64,000 nucleotides of DNA from Corynebacterium hylobatis (GCF_003955685.1 NZ_RXHJ01000004.1:62001-126000); one strand, 5' to 3'; positions 26,951 through 37,434 are shown, numbered from the stretch's first letter. The notes: generated by a model not told the origin, from the sequence alone. Made by a program: numbers and translations.

Positions 26951-29251
26951 ATGTTCGAGAAGTGGGGACATTTCTCCTATCGCCACCGCCGCCTGGTGCC
27001 CCTGATCGTCATCGCCGCGATCGTGGTGCTCTACGCCGTCTTCGGGCTGCGTCTGGGCGACCGCATGAGCCAGGAGGGCTGGGACGATCCGGGCTCCAGC
27101 TCCACCGCGGCCGCCGCCATCGAGCTGGAGACCTTCGGCCGCGACAACAGCGGTGATGTCATCCTCCTCTTCGAGGCGACCGGGGGCCGCTCGATCAACG
27201 ATCCGGCGACCTTCGGTGCCATCGCCTCCCACCTGGAGGATCTCAAGACCGGGCATCCGGAGGAGATCGCCCACGTCACCAGCTACTTCGACACCCGCAA
27301 CGCCCAGCTGATCAACGAGGACGGCACCGTCGCCTTCGCCGCCATCGGGTTGCGCGGGGACGGGGAGCAGACTCTGCGGGACTTCCGCGCCATCGAGGAC
27401 TCCCTCGTGGCGGACGACCTGCCGGGCGGGGTGGAGATCAGGGTGGCCGGCGCCACGGCCGTCGCCGATTCTCTCGACGACGGCATGGCCGGCGACATCG
27501 TCCGCGCCGAGGTCGTCGCGCTGCCCCTGGTGGGGCTGCTCCTGCTGGTGGTCTTCGGTTCCGTCGTCGCGGCGTTCATGCCGCTGATCGTCGGTGTCCT
27601 GTCCATCGCCGGTTCCCTGGGCATCCTGTCCATCCTGGCGGGGACCGTCCAGGTCAACGTCTTCGCCCAGTCGGTGGTCACCCTGCTCGGTCTGGGTCTG
27701 GCCATCGACTACGGCCTGTTCATGGTCTCCCGGTTCCGGGAGGAGCTGGACAAGGGGACCGGTGTACCCGAGGCGGTGGGCACGACCACCGCCACCGCCG
27801 GCAAGACGGTGGTCTTCTCCGCGGCGATGGTCGCGGTGGCCTTGTCGGGCCTGCTGGTATTCCCGCAGGCCTTCCTCAAGTCCGTGGCCTACGGTGCGAT
27901 CTCCGCGGTGGGTCTGGCGGCGCTGCTGTCGGTGACGGTCCTGCCGGCCCTGTTCGGCATGCTGGGCCACAACATCGACAAGTGGACCATCCGCCGCACG
28001 AAGCGCACCGCCCGCCGCCTGGAGGACACCCTGTGGTTCCGCATCCCCTCCTGGGCGATGCGCAACGCCAAGGTGGTCACCGTCGTCGTCGCCGGACTGC
28101 TCATCCTGCTCACCCTGCCGCTGGCGGGGGTGAAGTTCGGCGGCATCAACGAGACCTATCTCCCGCCCTCCCATGAGACGCGGGTGGCCCAGGACGAGTT
28201 CAACGAGACCTTCCCCACCTTCCGGACCGAACCGGTCAAGCTCGTGGTCACGAATGCCACGGAGCAGCAGCTGGTGGACATCTACGTCCAGGCCCGTGAC
28301 ATCGGGGGTCTGACGGCCCCGTTCACCCCGGATCACGGCACGGTTGACGGGACGACGGTGCTCTCCGCGGGCATCCAGGACCGGGACCTCAACGGCCAGG
28401 TCATCGACCAGCTGCGTGCCCTCGAGGCACCCGAGGGGGTCGGCCTGTACATCGGCGGCACCCCGGCCATGGAGATCGAGTCCATCGAGGCCCTGCTGGA
28501 CAAGCTGCCGTGGATGGCCATCTATGTCGTGGTGGCCACGTTCATCCTCATGGCCCTGGTCTTCGGTTCGCTCATCCTCCCGGCGAAGGCCGTGATCATG
28601 ACGGTCCTGGGGCTGGGCGCGACCCTGGGCATCCTCACCGCCATGTTCGTCGGCGGTCTGGGGGCGGAGCTGTTCAACTTCACGCCGGGTCCGCTGATGT
28701 CACCGGTGCTGGTGCTCATCGTGGCCATCGTCTACGGCCTGTCCACGGACTACGAGGTCTTCCTCGTCTCCCGGATGGTGGAGGCCCGCGACCGCGGGGA
28801 CTCCACCGACGACGCGATCCGCTACGGCACCGCCCAGACGGGTTCGATCATCACCGCCGCGGCGCTGATCATGATCGTCGTGGCCGGTGCCTTCGGCTTC
28901 TCCGAGATCGTCATGATGAAGTACATCGCCTTCGGCATGATCTTCGCCCTGGCCATCGATGCCACCATCATCCGCATGATGCTCGTGCCCGCCGTGATGC
29001 ACCTGCTGCGCGAGGACAACTGGTGGGCCCCGGCCTTCATCAAACGCGCCTACGCCCGCCTCGGCCACGGTGAGGCACCCGCGGCCGTCGGAAAGCAGGA
29101 ACTGCTGCTTGACGACGCCGTCGTCGTCGACGAAGAGGAGGCCGCCCGCGGCGGCCGCACCACCGCCGACGATGAGGAGCTCATCCCCTTCAGCGAGCTG
29201 ATGGCCCGCATCTCGGCCGACCGGGACGGTCCCCGCAAGCTGGGCCACTGA
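26951..29251 (+). CDS. cmpL1: MmpL3-type trehalose monomycolate exporter
   Basis: RND/MmpL transporter that flips trehalose monomycolate across the inner membrane, driven by protons. 766 residues in the classic two-fold repeat: TM1, a periplasmic domain to ~180, TM2-6, then TM7 near 370 with a second periplasmic domain and TM8-12. The proton-relay Asp-Tyr pairs are present in TM4 (AIDYGLFMVSRF, Asp253-Tyr254) and TM10 (STDYEVFLVSRM, Asp600-Tyr601), diagnostic for MmpL3. The C-terminal tail of ~75 residues is acidic and cytoplasmic. GGGAAG stands ahead of ATG 26951. The symbol follows C. glutamicum usage and context. Confidence 0.88.
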   Translation: MFEKWGHFSYRHRRLVPLIVIAAIVVLYAVFGLRLGDRMSQEGWDDPGSSSTAAAAIELETFGRDNSGDVILLFEATGGRSINDPATFGAIASHLEDLKTGHPEEIAHVTSYFDTRNAQLINEDGTVAFAAIGLRGDGEQTLRDFRAIEDSLVADDLPGGVEIRVAGATAVADSLDDGMAGDIVRAEVVALPLVGLLLLVVFGSVVAAFMPLIVGVLSIAGSLGILSILAGTVQVNVFAQSVVTLLGLGLAIDYGLFMVSRFREELDKGTGVPEAVGTTTATAGKTVVFSAAMVAVALSGLLVFPQAFLKSVAYGAISAVGLAALLSVTVLPALFGMLGHNIDKWTIRRTKRTARRLEDTLWFRIPSWAMRNAKVVTVVVAGLLILLTLPLAGVKFGGINETYLPPSHETRVAQDEFNETFPTFRTEPVKLVVTNATEQQLVDIYVQARDIGGLTAPFTPDHGTVDGTTVLSAGIQDRDLNGQVIDQLRALEAPEGVGLYIGGTPAMEIESIEALLDKLPWMAIYVVVATFILMALVFGSLILPAKAVIMTVLGLGATLGILTAMFVGGLGAELFNFTPGPLMSPVLVLIVAIVYGLSTDYEVFLVSRMVEARDRGDSTDDAIRYGTAQTGSIITAAALIMIVVAGAFGFSEIVMMKYIAFGMIFALAIDATIIRMMLVPAVMHLLREDNWWAPAFIKRAYARLGHGEAPAAVGKQELLLDDAVVVDEEEAARGGRTTADDEELIPFSELMARISADRDGPRKLGH

Positions 29252-29252
29252 C

Positions 29253-30338
29253 GTGCTGCGCCGGATCGCCGCCAACCGGTGGGTGCGGTGGCTGGGACCG
29301 TTCGTGGTCCTGGTCATCCTCGTGGTCGCCTTCCGCGACCAGCTGCCTTTCCTCGGCGACGGCATCCGCCGCCTGCGCAATGCGGAACCTGCCGGGGTGC
29401 TCGTGGCGGTCATCGCGACCTTCCTCTCCCTCGCGGCGATGGCCGAGGTCATGCGGCTTCTCCTCGGCGCCGGGGGCACCCGCGTCTCCCCTGCCTCCGC
29501 CACCGGCCTGACCCTGGCATCCAACTCCTGGTCGACTTCCCTACCCGGCGGCCCGGCCTTCTCCGCCGTGCTGACCTACCAGGTCCAGCGCAGCTGGGGT
29601 GCCAGCCGCCTGCTGTGCGGCTGGTTCCTGGTGCTCAGCTCCGCGGTGTCCACGATGTGGCTGGTCCTGATCGGCGTCTCCGGTGTGTTCTTCCTCGGCG
29701 CCCAGGTCAGCGTATGGTCCCTGCTGGCCACCCTGGCGGCCATGACCGTCCTGTCCTGGGTCGTGTACTGGGCCGCCAACAACCCCGACCACCTGGAACG
29801 CTGGACCCGCGCCCTCCTGCCCGTGTTCAACCGGATGCTGCACCGGGCCCCCGACACCGGTCTCGAGGCCGTGGTCAACCAGCTCCACCAGTTCGACACC
29901 GTTCACCTCAGCCGGGGCCGCTTCGCTGCTGTCTCCGGCTGGTCGCTGCTCAACCGGCTCTTCGACGCCCTCGCCCTCTACTCCTGCGTCTGGGCCATCA
30001 CCGGCACCGCCCCCGGCCTGGAAGCCACCCCCGACCACACCACCGTCATGGGTGTCATGCTGGCCTACACCACCGCCAAACTCGCCGGCACCGCGCAGGT
30101 GACCCCGGGTGGGCTGGGTACCGTGGAGGCGGTCATCATCGCCACCCTGGTCACCGCCGGCATGACCGCCGTTGACGCCACCGGCGTGGCCCTGGTCTAC
30201 CGCCTGGTCTCCTTCGCCCTGGCCACCATCGTCGGCTGGGTGGTCTACTTCCTGTACTTCGCCGGACGCAGCAGCCGGGCATCCCGGGGACCGACGATAG
30301 AGTTGGGACATGAGCAGAATCTCCGCACTGACCGCTGA
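29253..30338 (+). CDS. Flippase-like (lysylphosphatidylglycerol synthase TM region / UPF0104) membrane protein
   Basis: About 361 residues with roughly eight membrane segments (WLGPFVVLVILVVAF, AVIATFLSLAAMAEVM, SAVSTMWLVLIGVSGVF and others). The pattern SASATGLTLASNSWS...LPGGPAFSAVLTY and the C-terminal VTPGGLGTVEAVIIATLV match the YbhN/UPF0104 family found in lipid flippases. The mycobacterial gene next to mmpL3 (Rv0205 side) is also a membrane protein of unknown role. GTG at 29253 lies one base after the mmpL stop; it is translationally coupled. An association with trehalose-mycolate export is inferred from position alone. Confidence 0.78.
   Translation: MLRRIAANRWVRWLGPFVVLVILVVAFRDQLPFLGDGIRRLRNAEPAGVLVAVIATFLSLAAMAEVMRLLLGAGGTRVSPASATGLTLASNSWSTSLPGGPAFSAVLTYQVQRSWGASRLLCGWFLVLSSAVSTMWLVLIGVSGVFFLGAQVSVWSLLATLAAMTVLSWVVYWAANNPDHLERWTRALLPVFNRMLHRAPDTGLEAVVNQLHQFDTVHLSRGRFAAVSGWSLLNRLFDALALYSCVWAITGTAPGLEATPDHTTVMGVMLAYTTAKLAGTAQVTPGGLGTVEAVIIATLVTAGMTAVDATGVALVYRLVSFALATIVGWVVYFLYFAGRSSRASRGPTIELGHEQNLRTDR
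30298..30303 (+). promoter_or_regulatory. Candidate leaderless -10 (TAGAGT) of the DUF3054 gene
   Basis: TAGAGT ends 6 bases before the ATG at 30310, inside the 3' end of the preceding gene. Confidence 0.4.
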
Positions 30339-30684
30339 CGTGGTGGCCATCGCCGCCTTCGCACTGTTTGCCCGCATCGCGCACCAGACCGACGACATGC
30401 CCCTGAACTTCGGTGGCTGGCTGTCCACCCTCTGGCCCTTCCTGCTGGGCGTGGCACTGTCGTGGGTGGTCATCGCCGCAGCGAAATGGGACGGGGCCCG
30501 CCTGGTGCCCGCGGGAGTGTCCGCGTGGCTCATCACCGTCGTGGTGGGCCTGGGTATCTGGACCGTGCGCAACGGGGAGTTCCCCCACTGGTCCTTCATC
30601 CTGGTGGCCACCATCATGTCCGCGCTGTTCATGCTCGGCTGGCGGGCGATCGCCGGGATCGTGGAGCGTCGCCGCCGGGCCTGA
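30310..30684 (+). CDS. DUF3054 membrane protein
   Basis: 124 residues, nearly all membrane-embedded in four helices (VVAIAAFALFARIAHQ, TLWPFLLGVALSWVVIA, GVSAWLITVVVGLGIWTV, FILVATIMSALFMLGW). This is the complete DUF3054 pattern. Function unknown. It overlaps the flippase-like gene by 29 bases in another frame and ends the trmB-mmpL operon. Confidence 0.85.
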   Translation: MSRISALTADVVAIAAFALFARIAHQTDDMPLNFGGWLSTLWPFLLGVALSWVVIAAAKWDGARLVPAGVSAWLITVVVGLGIWTVRNGEFPHWSFILVATIMSALFMLGWRAIAGIVERRRRA

Positions 30685-30728
30685 GGGGTGGGCCGGCCTG
30701 GTCGATATCATCTCCCCGAGACCACCTC

Positions 30729-30772
30729 GTCGAGAGCACCGGTAATCAGGGCGCCCAGGGGCCCCTCTCGAC
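30729..30772 (+). terminator. Inverted repeat after the DUF3054 gene
   Basis: GTCGAGAG (30729-30736) pairs with CTCTCGAC (30765-30772). Between them GGGCGCC and GGGGCCC can add pairs. It lies about 45 bases after the operon's last stop. No T-run follows, so it is a terminator candidate only. Confidence 0.45.
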
Positions 30773-30798
30773 AAGGTGACCTCGACTCCGCTGAATCG

Positions 30799-30841
30799 AC
30801 GACGTCCCGGCCCCCGCACGGAGCGGGAACCGGGACGTCGT
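30799..30841. terminator. Very strong hairpin between convergent transcripts
   Basis: A perfect 12-bp stem, ACGACGTCCCGG (30799-30810) with CCGGGACGTCGT (30830-30841), encloses 19 bases in which CCCGC and GCGGG pair again. It starts 11 bases after the stop of the 31-codon gene (minus strand). No T-run on either side, but position and strength suit a bidirectional 3' end. Confidence 0.7.
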
Positions 30842-30852
30842 GCAGCCGGAGG

Positions 30853-30948
30853 CTAGACCTGAGAGCTCAGGGAGTGGGTCAGCTGATTGCTGATCATGAT
30901 GATCAGACCGATGATGTCACCGAAAAGATCCACGGCGGTGCTCAGCAT
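30853..30948 (-). CDS. 31-residue amphipathic peptide, porin-like in character, at the end of the mycolate cluster
   Basis: The frame ATG...TAG encodes 31 residues beginning MLSTAVDLFGDIIGLI and ending in the polar HSLSSQV. A canonical AAGGAG sits 7 bases before the ATG. It has no Lys or Arg, two Asp, a strongly hydrophobic middle (IIGLIIMI) and a Ser/Thr/Asn/Gln-rich C-terminal third. In size and character it recalls the small, acidic, signal-less corynebacterial porins PorA/PorH and phenol-soluble peptides, but I see no sequence identity with them. It lies downstream of accD on the same strand behind its own SigD-like promoter and ahead of a strong hairpin. Function unknown; it is shorter than usual annotation cut-offs. 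Confidence 0.62.
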   Translation of the reverse strand: MLSTAVDLFGDIIGLIIMISNQLTHSLSSQV

Positions 30949-30991
30949 GGGGATGCTCCTTACATGATTGACGAGCAGTTACATTGGGTAC

Positions 30992-31018
30992 ATCGTGCCA
31001 TAGTAATCATTCCGTTAC
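30992..31018 (-). promoter_or_regulatory. SigD-like promoter of the 31-codon gene
   Basis: On the minus strand GTAACG (31013-31018) is followed after 17 bases by CGAT (30992-30995). The -35 GTAAC(A/G) and -10 (C)GAT pair is the pattern reported for the ECF factor SigD in mycobacteria and C. glutamicum. Predicted transcription starts near 30985, giving a ~37-base leader with the ribosome binding site. A sigma-70-like TACTAT (31000-31005) also overlaps. Confidence 0.55.
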
Positions 31019-31044
31019 ATAGTCGGGGAAAACAATTTCTCCGA

Positions 31045-32595
31045 CTACAGCGGCATGATCGTGTGCTTCTTCGGAAGATCCTGCTCGTCCTTCGTCGCCA
31101 GCTGGCGCAGGGCCCGGCGCAGGGCCAGACGCGTCCCCCGCGGCTGGATCATCGCATCCAGGTAGCCGCGTTCGGCCGCCACATAGGGGCTGGTCATGTT
31201 CTCGTCGTAGAAGTCCATGAAGATCTTCTTCAGGTAATCCCGCTGCTCAGGGGGCGCGGCAGCCAGCTGCTTGCCCTGGATCATGACCACGGCGGCGGCC
31301 GAACCCATGACGGCGATCTGCGCGGTCGGCCACGCCAGGTTGATGTCGCCGCTGAGGTTCTTCGAACCCATGACGGCATAGGCGCCGCCGTAGGCCTTGC
31401 GGACGATGAGAGTGACCTTGGGCACGGTCGCCTCCACCAGGGCGAAGGCGAGCTTCGCACCGCGGTGGATCAGTCCCGCCTTCTCCTGCTCCACGCCCGG
31501 CAGGTATCCCGGGGTGTCCACGACAAAGACCAGGGGGATGTTGTAGGCGTCGCAGGTGCGGATGAAGCGGGCACCCTTGTCGGCCGCATCGGCGTCGATG
31601 CAGCCGGCCAGGTGCATGGGGTTGTTGGCGATGAAGCCGACGGCGCGGCCGTCGATACGCCCGAAGGCGGTGATGAGGTTCGGCCCGTAGTTGGCCTGGA
31701 TCTCCACGAGGTTCTCGTCATCGCCCAGCTGGACCAGCAGGTCCATCATGTCGTAACCGGCGTTGGAGTCGTCCGGCATGAACAGGTCGAGGGCCGGGTC
31801 GTCGGCGACGGCCTCGTCCAGCGGTGCCTGGAATACCGGGGCCGGATCGTGGCAGGTCAGGGGCAGGTGGTCGAGCAGGTCCCGGACCGCGTCGAAGGCC
31901 TCATCCTCGGAATCGACGACCATGGAGATGTTGCCGTTGAGTTCCTGCTGGCGGGCGCCGCCGAGCTCCGCAGAGGTGATGTCCTCGCCGGTGACCTCGC
32001 GAATGACGTTCGGGCCGGTGACGTACATCTCGGACTCGCCGTCGACGGCGATGACGAAGTCGGTGGTCACCGGGGCATAGACCGCGCCGCCGGCGGAACG
32101 GCCGAGCATGACGGAGATCTGCGGGCTGCGACCCGACAGGGGCAGCTGGCGGCGGGAGATCTCCGAGTACATGGCCAGGGAGGTCACGGCGTCCTGGATG
32201 CGGGCGCCACCGGAATCCTGGATACCTATGACCGGGCAACCGATCTTGATGGCCATCTCCATGACCTCGACGACCTTGCGGCCGAAGGTCTCGCCGACAG
32301 AACCGCCGTAGACGGTCTTGTCGTGGGCGTAGATGGCGACCGGACGGCCGTCGACACGTCCGTAGCCGGTGACCACGCCGTCGGAGTAGACGGCGTCATC
32401 CACACCCGGTGTCTTCGCCAGGGCGCCGATCTCTACGAAGGAGCCTTCGTCGAGAAGCGAGGCGATGCGCTGGCGCGGGGTGGACCGGCCCTCGTCGTCA
32501 CGCTTCCTGCGTGCGCGCTCGCTGCCGGGGTCGCGTGCCTGGTCTAGGCGGGAGCGCAGGTCCGCCAGCTTGGCTGCGGTTGACGTTTCAGTCAC
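31045..32595 (-). CDS. accD3: Acyl-CoA carboxylase beta subunit for mycolate synthesis (AccD4-type; accD3 in C. glutamicum)
   Basis: Carboxyltransferase subunit that, with a biotinylated alpha subunit encoded elsewhere, carboxylates the long-chain acyl-CoA used as extender by Pks13. 516 residues with both crotonase-like halves: GCPVIGIQDSGGARIQD and ISVMLGRSAGGAVYAP in the N-domain, NIPLVFVVDTPGYLPGVEQE and ALVEATVPKVTLIVRKAYGGAY in the C-domain. The GTG start at 32595 follows the pks13 stop by 3 bases, with GGAG 9 bases upstream inside pks13. So fadD32, pks13 and accD act as one expression unit, matching Rv3801c-Rv3799c. Confidence 0.93.
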   Translation of the reverse strand: MTETSTAAKLADLRSRLDQARDPGSERARRKRDDEGRSTPRQRIASLLDEGSFVEIGALAKTPGVDDAVYSDGVVTGYGRVDGRPVAIYAHDKTVYGGSVGETFGRKVVEVMEMAIKIGCPVIGIQDSGGARIQDAVTSLAMYSEISRRQLPLSGRSPQISVMLGRSAGGAVYAPVTTDFVIAVDGESEMYVTGPNVIREVTGEDITSAELGGARQQELNGNISMVVDSEDEAFDAVRDLLDHLPLTCHDPAPVFQAPLDEAVADDPALDLFMPDDSNAGYDMMDLLVQLGDDENLVEIQANYGPNLITAFGRIDGRAVGFIANNPMHLAGCIDADAADKGARFIRTCDAYNIPLVFVVDTPGYLPGVEQEKAGLIHRGAKLAFALVEATVPKVTLIVRKAYGGAYAVMGSKNLSGDINLAWPTAQIAVMGSAAAVVMIQGKQLAAAPPEQRDYLKKIFMDFYDENMTSPYVAAERGYLDAMIQPRGTRLALRRALRQLATKDEQDLPKKHTIMPL

Positions 32596-32598
32596 AGA

Positions 32599-35500
32599 TC
32601 ACTCCAGTTCCTCGATACGCCGGGCCATGTGCGCACCCACGACGCCGATGGCCGGTTCGTCGGGTACCGCAAGGTGATCGCCCTTGAGCTGGACGATATC
32701 AAGTTCATCAACGATGGCCGACCAGCCGCCGTCCGGGTCAATGTGGGCGTAGCGCGGCTCCAGCTCGATGGCACCGTCGTGCATCCGCTCGGAACGGAAC
32801 AGCAGGACCGGCACCTTCACCTCCGCCCAGCGGCTGAAGTCGAGCTTGTCCAGGATGCGGTTGTCCACGAAGCTGGCGCGCTGATGCTCCAGCACGCCGG
32901 CGGCCAGACCGTGCTCGGAGGCGTCGGTGGTGGCCAGGAACTGCTCCAGCATCGTGAGCATGGCCTCCTCGCCGGCGGTCTCCAGCAGCTCGAAGGGCAC
33001 CGGGAAGTCCAGACCGTAGGTCCGGCCGGCGAATTCGCTGTAGCGCTGCCAGCGGGCCTTCGTCTCCTCCATGGTGTCCGGGATCGGCTCGGAGGGCTGG
33101 GTGGTGTCCAGCAGCGCGATGTAGGCGACCTCGACGTCGGTGTCCTTGAGCTGGCTGGCGACCTCGTAGGCCAGCGCCCCGCCGAAGGACCAGCCGCCGA
33201 GGACCACCGGGTGGCCGTCGGAGTACTGGCGGATCTCATCGATGTAGGCGGCGGCCCGCTCCTCGAGAGTGCCCTCGAGGCGTTCCACACCGTAGACGGG
33301 GATGTCCTCCGGAAGGCGGCGGGCCAGCGGCTGGTAGACCACGGAGGAGCCGCCGGCGGGGTGGAACATGAACACGCTGGGCTTCACGGAGCCCCCGGGG
33401 CGGGCCCGCAGGACGCGGATGTTGCCCTCGACCTCGGTCTCCAGTGCGTCACGCACGATGTTGGCCAACGGTTCCAGTGTCTCCGCCCCCGTGACCTGCT
33501 CAGGGGTGATCTCCAGGCCGGCGCGGTCGGTGAGCCGCTCGGCGATCTGCTTCGCGACACCCGCGTCAACCGCCGGCAGCGTAGTGGTCACCCCCGCCGG
33601 CGCCTTGCCGGTGATGGTGGCCCAGGTGCCGAAGACCATGCGCTCGGCGGCGTCGCGCGGGGCGACACCGACACCCTGTGCCGGCTCGTCGCGGACATCC
33701 TGCTCGGCTTCCTCGACATCGTCGACGGACATGACCGGCTCGATGAGCGGGGTGGCGGTGTTCGTCTTCGCGGCGACGGCCTCCTCGACGATGCGGACGA
33801 CATCGGCCACGGAGGCGTCACGGAGCGCCTGGACCTGCAGCGGCGGGATCTGGAAGTCGTTCTCCACGCGGTTCTTGATGCGCATGCCCATGAGCGAGTC
33901 CAGGCCCAGGTCGATGAGCGGGAGCTCACCGGGCAGGTCGTCGACGTCATAGCCCATGGACTCGGAGACGATGGAACGCAGGCGGGCCTCGACGGTCTCC
34001 CCGGAGGAGGGGTCCCAGCGGATCTCCTCGATGTCGAGTTCCTCCTCGGCCGCGATGGGGGTCTCCGCGGCCTGCGGGGTCTGCACCCCGGGCACGGCGG
34101 CCGGGGCGTTGAGCTTCAGCGCGGTGGCGAAACCCTCCGCCAGCAGGGTCGTGGTGCCGGCGGCGGGGTCGGTGACACCGTGGACCGTCAGGCTCACACC
34201 GCCCAGGCCACGGTTGGCGACGGTGGTGATCTCACCGGTCACCGGCAGCATGCCGTACTCCTCCGCGGCGACCAGCTGCGCACCGGGCTGGACGGCCTCG
34301 GCGGCGCGCTCGAGCAGCGCGAGGGCGGAGGGCACCTGGTCGGCGTCGGTGCTGAAGGCCACCACACCACCGGGCAGGGTCACGCGCTGGCCCGGCAGCT
34401 CCGCGGGGCGGTGGCTGGCCGGGCGGGCGTTGGTCCAGTAACGCTGGTGCTTCCAGGTGATGTGCGGGGCGGGCAGCAGCTCACCGGGCCCGTAGACCAG
34501 GGAGAAGTCAACCGGAGCACCGGCCACGTAGAGCTTGGCCAGCAGGTCACGCAGCGCCTCGACCTCGCCGACCTTGCGCTTGAGGGCGAAGAGCAGCTGG
34601 GCGTCGGGCTTGCCCACGCTGAAGGCGGTGTTCATCATGCCCATGATCCCGACCGGGTTCGGGGCGATCTCAACCAGCGTGGTGTGACCGTGGGCGAAGG
34701 CGGCCTCGGTGGCGTCCTGGAAGTGGACGGACTGGCGCGTCATGCGCAGCCAGTAGTCGGTGTCATGGATGGTCTCACCCGGCTGGTGCAGCTCACCGGG
34801 GTCCACGGAGCTGAATAGCGGGGTGTGCAGGGGTTGCGGGCTGATGCCGGCGGTCTCGAAGCCGAGCTCACCGAGCAGCGGCTCCACGGCGCTGGTGTGG
34901 CCGGCACCCTTGACGTTGAGCAGGCGGGCGAACTTGCCCTCGCCCTCGAGCTTCTCGACGAGCGCGGTCACCTGCTCCCGTGGTCCGCCCACGGTGGTCA
35001 TGCCCGGGCCGGCGTAGACGGCCGGTTCGATGTTGCCGAAGGCCTCCTCGGAGTTGAGCTCCCGGAGTGTCTCGGTGGACAGTTCCACCACTGCCATCGC
35101 ACCGAGCTGGTCCTCGGGCAGGGACTTCTCCCCCTCGCCCATGAGGCGGGCCCGGTGACAGGCGATCTGCATGGCGTCCTCGGCGTTGAGGCCACCGGCG
35201 GCGTAGGCCGCGGCGATCTCGCCCATGGACATGCCCATGACGGCCGCGGGCTTCGCACCGAAGGCGGCCAGCAGGTCGGTCAGCGCGATCTGGATGGCGG
35301 TGATGGCGACCTGGGCGGTCTCCGTGTCATAGGTCTGCTCATCATCGGCGACGATCTCCAGGACCGACCAGCCGGACTCGAACTGCACGCGCTCGTCGAG
35401 TTCCTCCATGCGGGTACGGAACAGCGGGGAGGCCGCGAGCAGCTCACTGGCCATCTTGCGGTGCTGGGAACCGAAGCCGGAGTACACGAACACCGGGCCC

Positions 35501-37434
35501 ACAGCGGCCGGGGAATCGGCGGCGGTGATGCCCACCGAGACCTTGCCCTCGGCGACCTGGCGCAGGCGCTTCACGGCCTCCTCCACCGTCTCCGCGTTGA
35601 CGACGGCGCGGGAACGACCATGGTTGCGGCCGGCCAGGGAGCGGGCCACCGGCACCAGATCGGTGTCGGGGCGGCCCTCCAGGAAATCGGCGAGGTCCGC
35701 GGCGGCCTGGCGGCGGCGCGAGGGCAGCAGTCCGGAGACCGGCAGCAGCACCGCATCCGGATGCTCCGGGTCGGTCAACTGGGACTCCAGCGGAGCAAGA
35801 TCAGCGGTCTCCGCCTCGTAGTCGGCCGGGTCGAAGGAGCTGACCACGACGTGGGCGTTGGTACCGCCGAAACCGAAACCGGAGACGCCGGCGACCCTGC
35901 GCTGGGAGTACTCGGGCCACTCGCGGGGGTCCTCGACGACCTCGAGGCGCTCGGCATCGAAGTCGATGTAGCGGTTGGGAGCCTCGAAGTGCAGGCTCGG
36001 CGGGATCACGCCGTGCTGGATGGACTGGACGACCTTGATCAGGCCGGCAGCTCCCGCGGCGGACTCGGAGTGGCCGATGTTGGACTTCACCGAACCCAGC
36101 AGGGTCGGCCGCTTCAGGTCGCGGCCCTCACCGAGGACCGCGCCGAGGGCGGTGGCCTCGATGGGGTCACCGAGGATGGTGCCGGTGCCGTGGGCCTCGA
36201 TGTAGTCCACCTGGGTGGGGTCGATGCCGGCGTCGTCGTAGGCGCGGGCCAGCACCTCGATCTGGGCGTCGGGGTTGGGCGCGGTCAGGCCGTTGGAGTG
36301 GCCGTCGGAGTTGATGGCCGAGCCCTTGACCACCGCGAGGATGTCATCGCCGTCGGCAAGCGCATCCTTGACCCGCTTGAGGATGAGCACGCCGGCGCCG
36401 TCGGAACGGATGAAACCGTCGGCATCGTCGGAGAAGGCGTGGATGTGGCCCGTCGGGCTGAGCACCCCGAGCTCGCCGAAAGCGGTGGTGACGAACGGGG
36501 AGGCCAGGATGTTCACGCCACCGGCCACCGCGACATCGGCGTCGCCGTCGCGCAGCGCACGCACCGCCTGGTGGACGGCCACCAGCGAGGAGGAGCACGC
36601 CGTGTCGATGCTGACGGACGGGCCGCGGAAGTCGAAGGCGTAGGAGATGCGGTTGGGGATGATCGAGCTGGAGGTGCCCGTCAAGGCGTAGGGGTGGGCC
36701 TCGGCCGGATCGGCGGTGATGAGCATGCCGTAGTCGTTGTTCGAGGAACCGAGGAAGACACCCACCGAGGTGCCGCGCAGGGTGTTCGGCGCGAGGTGGG
36801 CGTCCTCGAGGGCCTCCCACGTGACCTCGAGCATGATGCGCTGCTGCGGGTCCATGTTGGCCGCCTCGAGCGGGGACAGCCCGAAGAACTCGGCGTCGAA
36901 GCTCGAGAGGTCCTCCAGGTAGCCGCCGGTCAGGGACTGCTCCGCCATCTTGGCGGCCATGACCTCCTCGCCGGCGTATTCCGACCAGCGGCCGATCGGC
37001 AGCTCGCCGGTGCCGTCGCGGCCCTCTACGAGCATGGACCAGTACTCGTCCAGGTTCCCGGCACCCGGGAAACGTCCCCCCATGCCGATGATGGCGATGT
37101 CGTGGGTGCCCGGGGTGCGGTCGGCGCCGCCCGTGTGGCGGATACGCGGGCGGGTACGTTCGCGGGCGGCGGGCTCGCCGTCGACAAGCCGCTGCGCCAG
37201 GGCCTGGATCGTGGGGTACTCGTAGGCGATGGTGGCGTCCAGCTGGACACCGAGGAGGTTCTCCAGCTCGCCGGACAGGATGACCGCGTCACGGGAGGAA
37301 AGGCCGAAGTTCTCCATCGGCTTGGTGTCGGTGACGTCCTCCGGGTTCAATCCGGTGACCTGCACCACCCAGTCGCGGAGCCACCCGCGGAGCTGTTCGA
37401 CGGTCATCGTCGCGGGGCCAGGGCTCTCACTCAT
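32599..37434 (-). CDS. pks13: Polyketide synthase Pks13 (mycolate condensase)
   Basis: Joins the FadD32-activated meromycoloyl chain to the carboxylated acyl chain and releases the beta-ketoester. 1611 residues. The order is N-terminal ACP (FGLSSRDAV, phosphopantetheine on Ser47), ketosynthase (DTACSSSL, Cys280, then EAHGTGT and [10 protein letters not shown]), acyltransferase (GMSMGE, Ser736, a variant of GHSxG), second ACP (GLDSLMGM, Ser1180) and thioesterase ([11 protein letters not shown], Ser1416). No KR, DH or ER domain, as expected. ATG 37434 ([10 protein letters not shown]) is chosen; an AAGGAA site lies 11-12 bases before it, and a frame extension to 37470 is less likely. A SigD-like promoter precedes it. 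Confidence 0.96.
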   Translation of the reverse strand: MSESPGPATMTVEQLRGWLRDWVVQVTGLNPEDVTDTKPMENFGLSSRDAVILSGELENLLGVQLDATIAYEYPTIQALAQRLVDGEPAARERTRPRIRHTGGADRTPGTHDIAIIGMGGRFPGAGNLDEYWSMLVEGRDGTGELPIGRWSEYAGEEVMAAKMAEQSLTGGYLEDLSSFDAEFFGLSPLEAANMDPQQRIMLEVTWEALEDAHLAPNTLRGTSVGVFLGSSNNDYGMLITADPAEAHPYALTGTSSSIIPNRISYAFDFRGPSVSIDTACSSSLVAVHQAVRALRDGDADVAVAGGVNILASPFVTTAFGELGVLSPTGHIHAFSDDADGFIRSDGAGVLILKRVKDALADGDDILAVVKGSAINSDGHSNGLTAPNPDAQIEVLARAYDDAGIDPTQVDYIEAHGTGTILGDPIEATALGAVLGEGRDLKRPTLLGSVKSNIGHSESAAGAAGLIKVVQSIQHGVIPPSLHFEAPNRYIDFDAERLEVVEDPREWPEYSQRRVAGVSGFGFGGTNAHVVVSSFDPADYEAETADLAPLESQLTDPEHPDAVLLPVSGLLPSRRRQAAADLADFLEGRPDTDLVPVARSLAGRNHGRSRAVVNAETVEEAVKRLRQVAEGKVSVGITAADSPAAVGPVFVYSGFGSQHRKMASELLAASPLFRTRMEELDERVQFESGWSVLEIVADDEQTYDTETAQVAITAIQIALTDLLAAFGAKPAAVMGMSMGEIAAAYAAGGLNAEDAMQIACHRARLMGEGEKSLPEDQLGAMAVVELSTETLRELNSEEAFGNIEPAVYAGPGMTTVGGPREQVTALVEKLEGEGKFARLLNVKGAGHTSAVEPLLGELGFETAGISPQPLHTPLFSSVDPGELHQPGETIHDTDYWLRMTRQSVHFQDATEAAFAHGHTTLVEIAPNPVGIMGMMNTAFSVGKPDAQLLFALKRKVGEVEALRDLLAKLYVAGAPVDFSLVYGPGELLPAPHITWKHQRYWTNARPASHRPAELPGQRVTLPGGVVAFSTDADQVPSALALLERAAEAVQPGAQLVAAEEYGMLPVTGEITTVANRGLGGVSLTVHGVTDPAAGTTTLLAEGFATALKLNAPAAVPGVQTPQAAETPIAAEEELDIEEIRWDPSSGETVEARLRSIVSESMGYDVDDLPGELPLIDLGLDSLMGMRIKNRVENDFQIPPLQVQALRDASVADVVRIVEEAVAAKTNTATPLIEPVMSVDDVEEAEQDVRDEPAQGVGVAPRDAAERMVFGTWATITGKAPAGVTTTLPAVDAGVAKQIAERLTDRAGLEITPEQVTGAETLEPLANIVRDALETEVEGNIRVLRARPGGSVKPSVFMFHPAGGSSVVYQPLARRLPEDIPVYGVERLEGTLEERAAAYIDEIRQYSDGHPVVLGGWSFGGALAYEVASQLKDTDVEVAYIALLDTTQPSEPIPDTMEETKARWQRYSEFAGRTYGLDFPVPFELLETAGEEAMLTMLEQFLATTDASEHGLAAGVLEHQRASFVDNRILDKLDFSRWAEVKVPVLLFRSERMHDGAIELEPRYAHIDPDGGWSAIVDELDIVQLKGDHLAVPDEPAIGVVGAHMARRIEELE

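Noticed and set aside
30853-30948. Calling the 31-residue peptide PorA or PorH
   Set aside because: It shares size and character but I can see no residue pattern that identifies it with either, and those genes lie near groEL2 in C. glutamicum.
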